The notes beneath the pieces were generated by a model that saw only the letters and a list, made by a program, of their open reading frames with translations, had not been told where the DNA came from and searched no databases. 20,809 bases of DNA from assembly GCA_026260175.1 (NCBI GenBank), contig JAKCWW010010917.1, positions 1 through 20,809 on the forward strand, given 5' to 3'. Below, in pieces: positions 8,981 to 20,155 of the stretch (positions are counted from its first letter, which is position 1; every line of letters starts with the position of its first letter). The position numbers and the translations under genes are program-made. The DNA is from Reticulitermes lucifugus (taxonomy: Eukaryota > Arthropoda > Insecta > Blattodea > Rhinotermitidae).

Positions 8981-9432
8981 AGTTAAACCCTTGCGGTTCC
9001 TATGTTAACCATAAAACTCTACCGAGTTAAAACTCGAATAGTCTCCGAACGCGCACGGGACTCGAAACCTGTTCATTAGGTTGATGGATGTTCCCGTTTT
9101 TGTTATTTAAAGGAGTCCTGCGACTGGTGTGCATAAACGAATATTAATTAAATGCATTATAACTGTTGTTATACAATTATCGTCATCAGTATTTATGGTT
9201 TGTCTTCTTACTTATACCACATACTTGGAGGAGTGACCGCGTAATTCGGCTCTTCAAGAAAGGAGATAAGAACATTGTAACAATTATAGGGGCATTAGTG
9301 TCCTTAATAACGGACATAAAATATATGCCAAAATAATCAAGGCAAGGCTCAGAACAATAACGGATGCAGCTCTTCTAGAGAAGCAAACAAGGGTTCAGAG
9401 AAGGGAGGTCTTCTGTAGACAATATATTTGTT

Positions 9433-10269
9433 GTGCAGCAAATAATAGAGAAAAGAAGCGAATTTAACTTACAAACGTACATAGCTTTTATCGACTTCGA
9501 AAAAGCGTTTGATAAAATAGATCGCAATAAACTATGGAACATTCTCTATAAAAGTAGCTATCCAACCCACCTTACACAGACTATGAAATGCCTATATAAC
9601 ATCATACAGACAGATATAAGCGGCAAGATTTCCGAAGAAATTTCCACAAATCAAGGAGTGAAACAAGGGTGTAGTTTATCGCCGACTCTTTCTAATACCT
9701 ACATTGACGACATGCTTCGAACATGGAAAGCTATGACAAATACAGGGACACAAGTGAGTAACACTTTTATCAGCACACCTCATTTTGCTGACGACCAAAT
9801 AATTCTTAAAAAATCTGGACATGAACTCCAAACGACAGTATATAAACTTGCACGAATTGCAAAAAATGAAAATTTTAAGACCTGTACTAACAAGATGAAG
9901 ACTATGGCATTCAGAGGAACGTGTCTCATCCGAACAATAATTGTAATAGACAACGAACCGATTGAACAAGTATCACATTTCACTTACCTAAGTTGTGACA
10001 TCACATACGACGCTAATAAATATATTGCAATGAAACTTAATAAGTCTAGACACATATGTGGCACATTAGAAAGAACTCTGAAAAAGAAAACTGGAAAACA
10101 AACACAAATCAAATTTTATAAAGTGATGGCTGTGCCCACCTTATTGTGCGGTACTGAAACATGGTTACCGAACCAGAAAGATTATAGTTCATTAACTGCC
10201 GCAGAAATAGTTTACTTAAGATCAGCTGAAGGCTGTACAAGACTGGATTGCTTTACAATGAAACATTAG
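9433..10269 (+). pseudogene. Reverse transcriptase domain of the 9190-10500 LINE, 278 codons open
   Basis: The open segment covers the palm and thumb of a non-LTR reverse transcriptase, the enzyme that copies element RNA into DNA at the nicked target. Motif A is FIDFEKAFD (residues 19-27, catalytic Asp 21). Motif B is NQGVKQGCSLSPT (73-85). The catalytic loop is FADD (118-121). All three catalytic aspartates are therefore present. The thumb shows TKMKTMAF-like, HFTYLSCD and CGTETW signatures. The ATG at 9433 is internal to the original ORF: the family continues upstream through frameshifts, so it is not a true start. The frame stops at TAG 10267-10269, where a one-base shift lets the family sequence go on. 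An open frame of this length among decayed relics suggests a younger insertion, but the flanking shifts make it non-functional as it stands. Confidence 0.88.
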
Positions 10270-10472
10270 ACAAGAACTAAACGTCACTCCCATAATTGCA
10301 AATATTGATAGCTACAGAAAACGTTAAGAGAACATTTACTAAGAATGGATGGATCATGAATTCCGAAGACCGCCGCCGTCGAATATAATCCCAAACGAAC
10401 AAGAGACGTCCAAGAAAGAGATGGGCATTGTGAAGTCGGAACAGGCCAAAGTCCTAACCCTTGAAAGGAAAA

Positions 10473-10497
10473 TGATAATGATGATAATGATAATGTT
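10473..10497 (+). repeat. (ATGATA)n-like 3' tail of the LINE
   Basis: AATGATAATGATGATAATGA-type repetition lies immediately after the element's terminal coding words. Many LINEs end in short tandem repeats instead of poly(A), and the position supports this being the 3' end. Confidence 0.7.
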
Positions 10498-10510
10498 CTT
10501 ACTTAACAAT

Positions 10511-12539
10511 ACTGCCAATCACTCAGATTATACGTGTATAGCGATGAATAATAAGATGGTTAATAAATAAACTGGAAAAGATAAGGGAGAAAGTGGTCGT
10601 GCCCTCAGTAAAACCAAACACCTAGAAAACCCCTGGAAGTAGACTTCCGTGTAAAATAGCTCTACCAGTGAAGAAAGAGCTGCATGGAAGGACAGGCAGA
10701 CCAAATTGAGTTATAATCGGCTACCGTTTCTTCTTGAAATAGGTTTAGAGACAGAATAAAGAAAACTGACAGGATCATGTCTTCGTGCTCTTGAAACGTT
10801 CTAATCAACTGCCAATGGATTAAACAAAGTTTCTGTGCACCTTTCGTTTTTACGTGTGTATTTCATTTAGTTATTCTCTTCTGATGGTCTGAAACACGTC
10901 TCCGTGAAACTGCTGCCGCTAACGGTCCCAATGCCCATTCCCTTATGGGAGATGAATGAGTATGGAGCATTGGTGGAAGGTTACGGACAGGGTAAACTAA
11001 AGCACTGGGAGAAAAACCACTTTCGTCAGCGACGAATATCTGATGGACTTCTCTAGGTCTGAAAATCGACGGTTAAGGTCTTATGTAGACTGTAAAAAGG
11101 AAATACATACACTAGGGCTCCTTGCTGTGATTCCTTTCAGACCTAAGTCGAAGTTATTATAACCATGCGTCCTCAAAAGCTTAGTTTTCCAGATAACACC
11201 TTACCGTCAAAAGCAGTAAGGTATCAACTGATCAAATAATGAGCAACTGTAGTTACACGTTAAATAGCTGCACAGGACGATCATCTTGGAACAAATGTGC
11301 GTTCCGCGAGGTCGTATATAACCAGATGATCAAGATGTACTTAAGCACCCTCGGTTCGGACCCACTTCAAGTGCGATGAACCGTGACTTCCACGAGTCTC
11401 TTTTCGCAGCTGCAATTATGGCATCTTAGTTGGTTAGTATCCCTACAGTCCATAGGCTACCTCCATAAGCAGGCGCAGTGGGTGTTACACACCCTGCTCA
11501 CGGAGACACTGCTGCAATTGTCGAACACATTAGTGTCGGGTTGACGTCGGTCAAGGAAACGTAGCGCGCTTAATCGTGCAGCTGTATCAGCTCGACTGCT
11601 TCAGTCATAGAGGATGAACAGCATGTCGCCGTATTCGTCGTGTGTATCCCATGATCACTCTATCAAAGCTGAGCCTTGTGCATTGTGTGGCTGGAATACA
11701 CCCAACACCGCGCTTTCTCGCCGTGACAAATAACATTGGTGAGAAATAAGCTACCCCATTTTATGGCGATGTATATCTTGGAAACTAAACGTCTCAGTAC
11801 ATAAGTTGTATAACATTTTCGAATTACATTGTTTAATAAGGAATCACGCTATGGTGAGCGAGTACACGAATTTATTTTCATCCTGTAGCCTGTACACAGA
11901 TTAAGGAATATACGAGGTTATTCTTCCTTAAAACCAAGCATATAAACAAGATTTAAAGTTCAAAACCAGTGCCAGAACACAATCATTCAAGACGCAGGAC
12001 TTTGTTAAGGTATCAACAGTTAGCAGATAAGTCCAACCCCTACAACAAAAAAGGAAATATTAAGACTGCGGTAAGAAATGGCTTGCGTGCTGCGTGTCAC
12101 GATTAGCTAATGGAAGTGAACAAAAGGACCCAGATGGCAGAGGACGGGTGTACTTTCATAAAGTGTATTGTATTTTCATTATTGTTCTTTGCGGCCTCAC
12201 TAATGTGATATTGTGCACATAATATCATCGTTATGATCCAATTCATCACCGTGGCTAATCAATCATCCAGCCTTGACGCCACCTGTAAAGATTTTGAAAG
12301 ATCAAAAGACCAAATCTTTTCAACAAAATATGTTTCAATAACATTACACAGCAGATGTAAATCACTCATTAAAAAGAATTTAAAAAAGCTTGTCATAAAT
12401 TATGTCACTTTTCAGTAAGCATCAGAGCAAAATCTGGATAGCACATAGGCCTAACATAGTATTTGTCGAAAAGTGTTCACTTTAGATATAATAACATATC
12501 CGCCACACAAAGGAAGTACACAATTAAATCGAATTACAT
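10511..12539. other. Unassigned intergenic sequence, locally less AT-rich
   Basis: No gene is recognised over about 2 kb. The part around 11260-11720 is visibly richer in G+C and in short palindromes, including a nested hairpin at 11279-11331. I read it in both directions and found only short frames interrupted by stops and no known domain. A 61-codon frame at 12233-12418 has no family resemblance. Confidence 0.4.
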
Positions 12540-12640
12540 TCTTCTGTGAGGCAGTTATCAACATCCACTGTTTCGGAGGAACATACTGCCTCCATCTTCA
12601 AGGCAGGAGAACTGTTAATGTTTCTCTACTGTGAAGGTGG
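12540..12640 (+). repeat. Short relic of a common insect repeat (FGGTYCLHLQGRR type)
   Basis: From 12569 the plus strand reads CFGGTYCLHLQGRRTVNV. I know this pseudo-coding string from many insect genomes, where it lies in or after LINE 3' regions. Only about 100 bp are recognisable. The parent element cannot be assigned from this window. Confidence 0.55.
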
Positions 12641-13649
12641 AACAGCTAGGATATCTCAGACAATACAGTGACTAGGCCACGGACCGGACGCCCTACGTAA
12701 CAAGCTTCAATTCTGTGGAGTGCACAGGTCTTTCCTTACTCCACAGAGGACAGATGGCCGCCGACTCCCACACACACACCTAACCAATTAGTACCGGAGA
12801 CTAAGAGCAGGCAAAGCGGTCACTGCGTGAAGCTGACCGTTCATCCGCGTTTAATACCGAGGCTGAAAATGCATGGACATATACCACCATTCCCCCGCAC
12901 CTCTTCATAACGTGGTGATTAACCAATCACAAGGAAAACTCTAGTGAGTACAGACAGATGGATTATTGTATTAAGCGCTTGGCAGGCATGAGAACGCATC
13001 TTAAAATTGGTCAATAGCACAGACATCTCATTCAATTCTACAGTCTTTGCGAGATTTGAAGTTCCCTCTGCGGTATTGATAAATGTTAAGGTAACCTACA
13101 CATTTTGTTTGAAATATTTCTCTATGTGTTAAATTACTAACTACAGAAAACCTGTTTTTGGCAGTGCGCAGTGTGATATCTGAAGGTTTGTATTAATATA
13201 TATGCATGTGTCAAGCAGAAGTATACAACCTGGCAATTTCTGGTGTTTGTATAAATTACTTTTGTCAGCTGCTAGCTGTCACTTCACTGCTTTAAATCAC
13301 ACACACGCCTACGCAGACAAATTCCCGCAGTTTCGTAATATTATGAACTTCTGAAAGAATACCAGCTAGTAAAATTGGTCTGCTCAAACAGGAAGCTCGA
13401 AACACGCTTAACTTTTATACACTCAGGCGATGAATAAACTCCTTTTTGCGGGATAAAAATAATTATGTAACGCAATTCAAGGGATGGAAGTGAAAAAATA
13501 GCAGACACCACGTCGGACAACACACCGCAGCCGTTAACACGCTCTGATAGCAGAAACTAATTCCATCTACATGCAAAGAGGGTAGTGTGCAGGAATCACA
13601 CAAAGGTCCTTTCATCTCTCCTTTCTAGGCGCTTCCGCATCCCTATGGA
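12641..13649. other. Unassigned intergenic sequence
   Basis: No gene is recognised. A CGGTCA...TGACCG hairpin with an 11-base loop lies near 12817-12839, and a short CA run near 12770. The 60-codon minus frame at 13341-13523 has no family resemblance. Confidence 0.4.
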
Positions 13650-13900
13650 GAGCCTATTAAAATCGGTCTGGCCGTCCGTTTGTCTGTACCCATAAAACAA
13701 CTGGACAGTCGTTAAACAGATTTTGATAGAATATGACGTTATGCAGTAAAACTAAAAGTTATTGACCAATTTCAGTTATATTTAAAATCGAACAGGAATA
13801 AAGGGCGCCTTCAGTAAAGACCTACACAATTTCTACGCACACTTTTAACTCAACTTGCTAAACACTTGTCAGAGCAAAAGATATCCGGAACACACAATGT
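13650..13900 (+). repeat. Possible divergent relative of the 1620-2215 repeat
   Basis: The same order of features is seen as in 1620-2215: a GTCCGTTTGTCTGTACC-like pyrimidine-rich word, then a TTTTGAT word, then GAACAGGAATAAAGGGCGCC followed by AAGACCTACAC. The counterpart in the other copy is CAAGAATAACGGGTACTTTG followed by AAGACCTATG. Similarity is weak, and an alignment would be needed to confirm it. Confidence 0.3.
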
Positions 13901-15766
13901 TGTAAAGAAAAATAAACCCACAATTTATATAAAATTCACCACGTCATTAAGCATTGCAGAGTTCAAGATAATTAAAGAAAAGCAGAGAGCACGCCAAAAC
14001 TTGTTAACGTACGAGTAAAATTCCTAACTTGTTTTTCTGTCTTCCTGTTCCTTGTTTGTATGCGGATTTGTTGTGGGCATGTTTGTTCTTTTGCATTACG
14101 CCGGAAGTCTATGTAAGTTTAACTTTGTTGCTAGATTTTGGTAAACAAAGGGCTGAAAACTTCAACAGGACACGTCCCGGCGTCTTGCGAGTGTGTGCGC
14201 TGTAAGCAGTGCTTACAGCAGCTACAGCTTTACATTTTGTCAGGCTGTTTAAGTAAACGTACGTACAATACTCATTTTGATTTAGAAGTTCCAACATAGG
14301 TTCACCGATAAAATCAAACGGACAAGGAACCAGCAGCTTCTTCAATCCATTTTCCATATCGCCGATGCTTCATGCAAGGAATAGTCAAATGATAATCTTG
14401 TTATTAGTATAGAATTTTATATTCAGAAGATTAAGAGACGATTGTGTTTAAAATGACTGTATATTTCGTGGTGGTCGACACAGTTTTAAACCACAAACTA
14501 ATGAAAATTGTAGGCTGGCTAGTTTCGGCTCACAGCATGTTCTCTGTAGCTGCGATATGGACCGCCACCTATATAAATTAGTATTACAGTATCTCGTATG
14601 TATAAAGTTATCATGTCAGGATCCTTGACACACAACAAAACTCTGCCACAGGGAACATTACACAGCTTGCAGTACAAATACACAAAAAATATTTTAAAAA
14701 ACATTGCTGAAAAAAGAAAGATTGCCACGCGAGGTATATATACACATGTGTATGAGATTATTTCCTGTGCCTATCATGGAAAAAAAATCTTTTTTGTTGT
14801 TCATTTGCAGTACAAGCTTCACTTACAATGTTTATTTGTTGCTGCATTGTTATGGTGTTTATCTACATAACTAGAGTGGCTGAACGTACATAACTGTACA
14901 CTAGAGGACTGATAGTAGCAATTGACGGACAGAGATTGTACTTGCTGCTGTAAGCGTTTGAGACTGCTGTATTTGAAACAGACCAAAAAGCCTGCAATAA
15001 AAATCCATACGGGTATGCAGTAAAAAGTAGAAATATATGGGATTTGTTTAAAAATAACACCTGCGTGTTTACTTCGTGTAGAACGAGATTCGGAAATTGT
15101 GTATTTAACAGTCTGGACATTGCACTACTGATTGGGGGCGGCTCCATTCTGAAAGTACGTTGACTCCAAACTGCAGAGTCCTTACTTCGAAGTTGACAGT
15201 CCCTCACTTATTAGGAACCTTCCTTTTAATGGAACGCTAGGCCGGTCACCGCGTCACACGAACCTGTTCCGAGACAGATAGACATACAGACGAATCCAGT
15301 CCATGCCCTCCCCAACTGTCTCCTTGTCACAGATATTCAACTGTCTCCTTTTTCTCTTGTCGAACATTAACTTTATGAAAATTGACATCCTCTTTCAAAA
15401 TTGTCATAAAATAATCTAATTTCCCTTTTACAGTTGGCAACACTTATATTTACGGATCAATCAGTAAGTCGTTTCCCATCGCAGTTTGGAATGTAGTAGA
15501 CATGGTCCTTCCAGATAGCGTTTGATCCTCCTGTTGTATCTCCATCGGAAGCTGAGTTATGTTCCAAAGAAAGAACACAAAATCTCACGCATATGGGAAC
15601 ATAGAGCACGTAAAAAATTAGAAAGGTGACGACATCGATTCTTATATTACAAACATGGGCTGCATTATTACGGCTTAAGAGTGTGGTGGGCTCTTTTAAA
15701 CAGGGAAATGCCCCGTCTGTCAAAGAACATGGAGCTGCTGGATGCTCAGTTAGTGACAACGATTTC
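13901..15766. other. Unassigned intergenic sequence
   Basis: No gene is supported. The frames here, including 82 codons on minus at 14109-14357 (starts MENGLKKLLVPCPF), 90 on plus at 14598-14870, 114 on minus at 14863-15207 and 100 on minus at 15457-15759, match nothing I recognise. A 21-base near-perfect palindrome lies at 14199-14219. A TATATAAAT-like word lies near 14570, with no other promoter evidence. Confidence 0.35.
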
Positions 15767-15860
15767 CGCAGGTCTTTACCTTGTTCACAACAGCCCGCCA
15801 GTTTTTCCTATCCTGAGGCAGATGAATCCAATCCAACTCTCCCACAAATTTCGTGTTCCA
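15767..15860 (+). repeat. Dispersed repeat, copy B (paralogue of 8848-8980)
   Basis: It shares GTTCACAACAGCCCGCC (15783-15799) with copy A, then CCTATCCTNAGNCAGAT and CCAACTCTCCCAC-like words in the same order and on the same strand. In one frame it reads [19 protein letters not shown], the alternative frame of the same repeat. Copies A and B lie about 6.9 kb apart. Confidence 0.6.
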
Positions 15861-18263
15861 AAAAAGGCGGAATACTTATCGACTAACTCTGTTGCTACAA
15901 ACTCTCCACGGCCTTATATTTCCTATTCTCGTCACAGCTTCTTGATCTGTCTCTTCTGAAAGACGTTAGGAAGAAGTACATGCAGAATTGCTGTCTTGTT
16001 ACAGAGGGAATAATCCGTTGCATATAATAGAATTTTTTGTTTTACGGATGACTAGACTGTTGTATTACAACGGGGTCTCAAAATACAAGGTAACAAATAC
16101 TCTGTGCCGATAATTTAATTCTGACTTTGATGTTACAAGGCACTTGGGTAGCAGATGGTACACATCAGACTTCCACATAATCACAGTTGACATTTAAGTT
16201 TTGGTCCCACAACAAGTCTACGGCTTGAATGCCGGAATAGAATAAATGGGTGTGAAGTGCCTGTAGACAGGTGACAGCTTGCCAATCACTTGCCACGCAA
16301 GTGTTTATTAAGTGTTTCAGTGAGACGGAACTAACTGGGTTCGAGTTCGGGACTCTGATAACCTTGACAGGAAGTTCTGAAACATCGGCACCCTTATACA
16401 CTACCATATTGCGTCATATCCCACACGCAGCACTCTTCATATTGAGACAGTGCTTCTTATTAGGCCACGACCGTTAAATTCTACATCACTTACGTTCATT
16501 ATTTACTACTCATCCTAGCTTTCGACACTGTGTAGGCTGCACAACACACAGCATCTTTCAATAAACCAGTTATGCTATTCCTAATGCATAGGTTATACAG
16601 CATCGAAAGTTACGGTAAAGCGATCACGAATTTACGTTTGTAAAATTGTATACGGGCGCAGCACTTACGTAGTAGAGAGTATTACTTACTTATGGGCGTA
16701 CACAAACAAAAATCTCAGCCATAGCAATCAATAAATCGTCCCACACTGGAAGCACGCATTTATGGAACACAGTTACCAAGCAATAACACTACCTCCGCCT
16801 CTTCAACAAACTACATAATCATGGGCGCGCAAGGAAAAGCAACAAAGTCTGAACAGCTAAGTCCGTACGTCATCTTCTTGACCTGGAAAATCCTCTAAGT
16901 CCATTCACGAATTATTTGCGATGGTACAAACACCTTAGTTTTTGCTAAGTCCAGGGAAGCTTCTTTGCTGACACAGAACCCTCTAAGTGCACCTTTGGAC
17001 TTAGTGTGTTTTCCTTGTACGTCCACGACATACGAGTAGCACTGTCTATGCTAAAGTTACAGTCTGTCATTGTTTGATACACACACAGCTTCGGCATGTC
17101 CGTTCTAGTGGGGTACTGGTCACAGCACACTCAAGCCCAAGATCCAAACAGTTTTCGTATTGTCTGTTGCTGTTGTTTACATTACGTAGGTAGTTATGCT
17201 GCAGGTCGACACTCGATTAAAGATGCTGTAGGCCATACAGCGAGACACTACGCAAGCTGTAACCTGCCTATGATTTTCAATACAACATGAAGCCAACGTG
17301 CTACATTAATAACACAAGATCAGGATCGCAATCAAAGTTCAAATGAGACGGATATAAGGAAGGGTGATTAGAATAGACGTAATAAAGAGATGAATAAATG
17401 AATATGAAATGTGACACAAAAACGCAAGGGCCGCATATACCACTACCTACGTTCCTCTATCTTATCTGTTCAATCATTGCTTCACTCTTAGCCTCTGTCT
17501 CTCTCTGCCCCTTCCAGCAGTGGCGTAACACTAAGGAAACAAGAGTAAAGGTTGGCGTCTAGTTTAGAAAAGGATTATTTTAATACTTTGAAGTCTGACA
17601 TCCATTTTAATAATTATGTATATACCTTCCGTTCTTCATTACAAAGATCAATTGGTTAAGGCTGGTTATGGAAACAGACCATCATCACTTATTCTCAATC
17701 CCATACGAAATACATAAAAAGTACTTATCTGAGCAAAATGAAGAGTTTCTAAATATTAATAATAAATAAGGTATGTACAGTAATTACTCTGGTTTAAAAG
17801 GTAAGCTATCCATGAGATTCCCCCATCAATATCATGCAACTCGTATTTCTAAAGTCGGTCCTTCATGTCTGCTTCTTGCCGCTGTCGACCGAACAGGACT
17901 TTCCGTATTTCAGGTAGGAAGAAAGCGTACTGCTCCGTGGGGACCGATAGATAAAGCTACAGTCACTGGAGCAGATCAATAGCTTCATCTAAGTGTACAT
18001 ACCCTTTCCATTACCTGACGACGGAGACAGCGAGCCCCTGAACTACCTTATGTTCCCAAAATGGACACTTCTAATCCCATGATTACAACACAGCCCGGTC
18101 ACAAACCTTCAGAACCATATCGTATTAACACAATATTATTTACCTCCTATATGCGCTCATTCTTTCAACAGTTGTAAACATCGATGTTATTCCCGCGTCC
18201 ATTTATTAAGGCCCAAACTAACCATCAGCGCATCTGAACATGCAAAAATGAACCAGCCAACAG
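15861..18263. other. Unassigned intergenic sequence
   Basis: No gene is recognised. There is a cluster of CTAAGTCC words at 16857-17004. CACTTGC-CAC-GCAAGTG, a 7-bp-arm hairpin, lies near 16287-16303. GGTTCGAGTTC at 16338-16348 resembles a pol III B box but lacks a partner A box. Short frames on both strands are unsupported. Confidence 0.35.
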
Positions 18264-18755
18264 TGCTATTCGGATGTAATTCTGCCCGTTGTTTTATACG
18301 GGCGTGAGTTTCGTCTCACACACTAAGACAAGAACATACACTTGAGAATGTTCTGGAATAGGGTGCTGAGGAAGATAGGGAGCAAGTAACAGGAAAATGG
18401 GGAAAATTGCACAATCAGGATCTTCACGATTTGTAGGCTACTCGTCGCAAAAATGAGGATAATCAAAACAAGGAGGATGAGATGGGCGGGATATGGCACA
18501 TACTGGGGGAAGAGAGATTAATACAGGGTTTGGTGGAGAACCTGAACGAAACAGACCGCTCTGAAGACCTGGAGTAGGTGGGACAAAATAAAAATGAATC
18601 TTAAAAGACTAGGTTGACGTGATGTAAAATGGACCCATTTGGCTCAGACAGGGACAAGCTAGTGAAGCTTCGGTTTCCATAAATACGGAGAATTTCTTAA
18701 GTAGCTATTAGCTTCTTAAAAAGAACTCTAGCCCATGAAGTTAGTAATTTTCTGC
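18264..18755 (+). pseudogene. LINE ORF2 C-terminus and 3' end, broken; same family as 1-665
   Basis: Read across frame shifts on plus, the order is ILPVVLYGREF near 18279, LRMFWNRVLRKIG, MRIIKTRRMRWAGYG near 18454, then PERNRPL, WSRWDKIKMNLKRLG, a TGA where Cys is usual, and RDVKWTHLAQ. Next comes VKLRFP and TAA at 18680-18682, the expected native stop. The following 3' region still shows the family's word SFLKRTLAHEVS to about 18755. This is the well-known ending of an insect LINE ORF2 (…RRLRWAGHVARMG… type, from memory). No RT catalytic motifs remain. Multiple stops and shifts make it inert. Confidence 0.85.
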
Positions 18756-18759
18756 AGCC

Positions 18760-18952
18760 GTCCAGACCGACCATGGGGCCCATCCTGCCTCCTATACAAT
18801 GGGTACTAGGCCCTTTCCCGGGGGTAAAGCGGCCGGGGCGTGAAGTTGACCACCCACCCTCATCTAGTGCCATGGTTAAAGACAGAGTAGAGCTATACCT
18901 ATACTCCCCCTCTGGGTCTTCATCGCCCGTTCTAGGGAGAACTTTATTTTAG
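18760..18952 (+). repeat. SINE-like dispersed repeat with a 59-codon pseudo-ORF
   Basis: An ATG at 18773 opens a frame to TAG at 18950-18952 containing LGPFPGVKRPGREVDHPPSS and VKDRVELYLYSPSG. A second frame reads GAHPASYTMGTRPFPGGKAAGA-like. Both frames match strings I know as spurious proteins from a repeat widespread in insects and some other animals, whose other end often carries a pol III B-box-like word. That end is not visible here. The repeat abuts the LINE 3' end at 18755 and is clearly richer in G+C than its surroundings. It is not a host gene. Confidence 0.6.
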
Positions 18953-19951
18953 TAAGGTCTTACATCAAAATGACGTTATGATTAGCAGCATCACAATCTG
19001 AAGGCACCTGCAGCGGGCGCTCAGGTAAAGTTCCACACATTCTCAAACTTTGCATAGACGAAAGTAATTATTGGTTCTATGTACCGGAGATTTTTTTATT
19101 TTAGGTCACAATTCCTTCTCCTTCGGTCGTCAGAGGACGTTATGAGTCTTGAAAGTACTGTGTGAAAACTACTCAAAAAATATCCCCAATGCTTGAGACT
19201 CTAGTTGAATTCCATCCACCCAACAAGCACCAACAGTCTGTAATAAAGCAAAACCACAAGAAAATGCTCTTCTATGTCTTAACTTTCATGTTTTTGAAAC
19301 TGGTGAATGCAACTGTTTAATCCTCAAGAACTTGCATTTAAGATTTTAGCCTCGTCGTACACCACACGTTTATGTTGCATTTCGTTACGTTCCACTTGTA
19401 GCACACCACCCTGTCGAACAGCTTCCACGCCACTGGAGCGCGCACCGCGCATCGCTATTGTTTCGATACGAAGATATATAAAACAAATGCTGGGTGAAAT
19501 TACGTACTGCAGCAGTGAGTATACCCAATTGTTCCAGCCAGAAGATTCAGCTTACGCAATAGCCCAACCAAAATTTCGCAAGAACAGAAGGAAATAACTA
19601 CTGAGAAATTATGTGCACCAAATTAAATAAGTAAAGTGAACTTGCAACGTTGTTAGCCGTAACAGATACAGTGAGTAAATGGAACGTCTTTATCGTTCAA
19701 TTTATTCTCAGCCTGTTTAAATGTAGACAGTTGAATTAACATTTTTGTACAAAACATTTACAGTACGTTATACAAAAAGCTCATACACAATAAAAACAGG
19801 TGATTTCTTCTAACTTAGAAATTAGGTGTCACAAGGAAAATAACACTTCTCAGCTATCTCCTCTAACGAAGAAAACTATGATGTGTGCATTCCTACACTT
19901 GTGCACATAACTCAAATACAAATTATCTCATGAAATCGACAAAAAGTCGGT
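18953..19951. other. Unassigned sequence with a weak promoter-like patch
   Basis: No gene is recognised. A CpG-dense patch (eight CpG in 19421-19470) is followed at 19475-19483 by TATATAAAA, a full match to a TATA box. A 96-codon plus frame (19307-19597) spans the patch but looks like chance. Without an initiator or a transcript I do not call a promoter. Confidence 0.3.
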
Positions 19952-20155
19952 GAGATCTTCGCTCTTCTGGAATGTAACGCAGCGTTGATGGGTAGTTACT
20001 GACGTTTCGTTACAATCCGTGACCTCTGAAAATGGGACCGATAGGCTGTCCCAAAACGTCCGTAAATAACTACGTATCAAAGCTGCGTTAATATCCCAGA
20101 AGAGAGAATATCTCGTTTACACCGGAGCGGAAGCCTGAAATCACTCATGACACAA
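19952..20155. repeat. Second foldback element of the ACGTTTCG family
   Basis: The left arm (about 19952-20014) begins GAGATCTTCGCTCTTCTGG and ends TGACGTTTCGTTACA. The right arm (about 20047-20114), reverse-complemented, begins GAGATATTCTCTCTTCTGGG and ends GGACGTTTTGGGACA. The arms align with a few small gaps. The tail ACACCGGAGCGGAAGCCTGAAATCACTCA after the right arm matches the tail of the 6192-6405 copy. The stem middle differs from that copy, so this is a separate subfamily or older insertion. Confidence 0.8.

Larger units (their letters stand above)
9190..10500 (+). mobile_element. 5'-truncated LINE with most of its reverse transcriptase and the 3' end
   Basis: The element is recognisable from about 9196 (WFVFLLIPHTWRSDRVIRLFKKGDKN-like reading, frame of 9211). 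It then shifts frame: NYRGISVLNNGHKIYAKII and KARLRTITDAALLEKQ lie in one frame and GFREGRSSVDNIF in the next. It joins the long open segment 9433-10269. After that segment, a one-base shift leads to IRQELNVTPIIANIDSY, then EHLLRMDG, and last EVGTGQSPNP with a stop. The 3' end carries an (ATGATA)-like tail at 10473-10497, a common form of 3' tail in non-LTR elements. The endonuclease domain and 5' end are missing, as expected from incomplete reverse transcription. The clade is not assigned; it differs clearly from the LINEs at 1-665, 5290-5905 and 18264-18755. Confidence 0.88.

Noticed and set aside
9676..9983. Two minus-strand frames opposite the reverse transcriptase
   Set aside because: They are antisense shadows of the RT coding sequence.
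14109..14357. 82-codon minus frame beginning MENGLKKLLVPCPF as a possible exon
   Set aside because: It has somewhat protein-like composition, but I see no family, no convincing splice signals and no neighbouring exon, and it contains a DNA palindrome.
14863..15207. 114-codon minus frame, the longest frame not inside a TE
   Set aside because: No motif, signal peptide or membrane pattern is seen; the length is within chance for 20 kb in six frames.
15457..15759. 100-codon minus frame with a hydrophobic stretch
   Set aside because: One possible membrane segment is not enough evidence, and no homologue is known to me.
16338..16348. GGTTCGAGTTC as a pol III B box
   Set aside because: It is an isolated match without an A box or tRNA-like fold.
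16920..17050. Minus-strand frame containing SKEASLDLAKTKVFVPSQII as a possible exon
   Set aside because: Only about 45 codons between stops, no recognised family, and it overlaps the CTAAGTCC word cluster.
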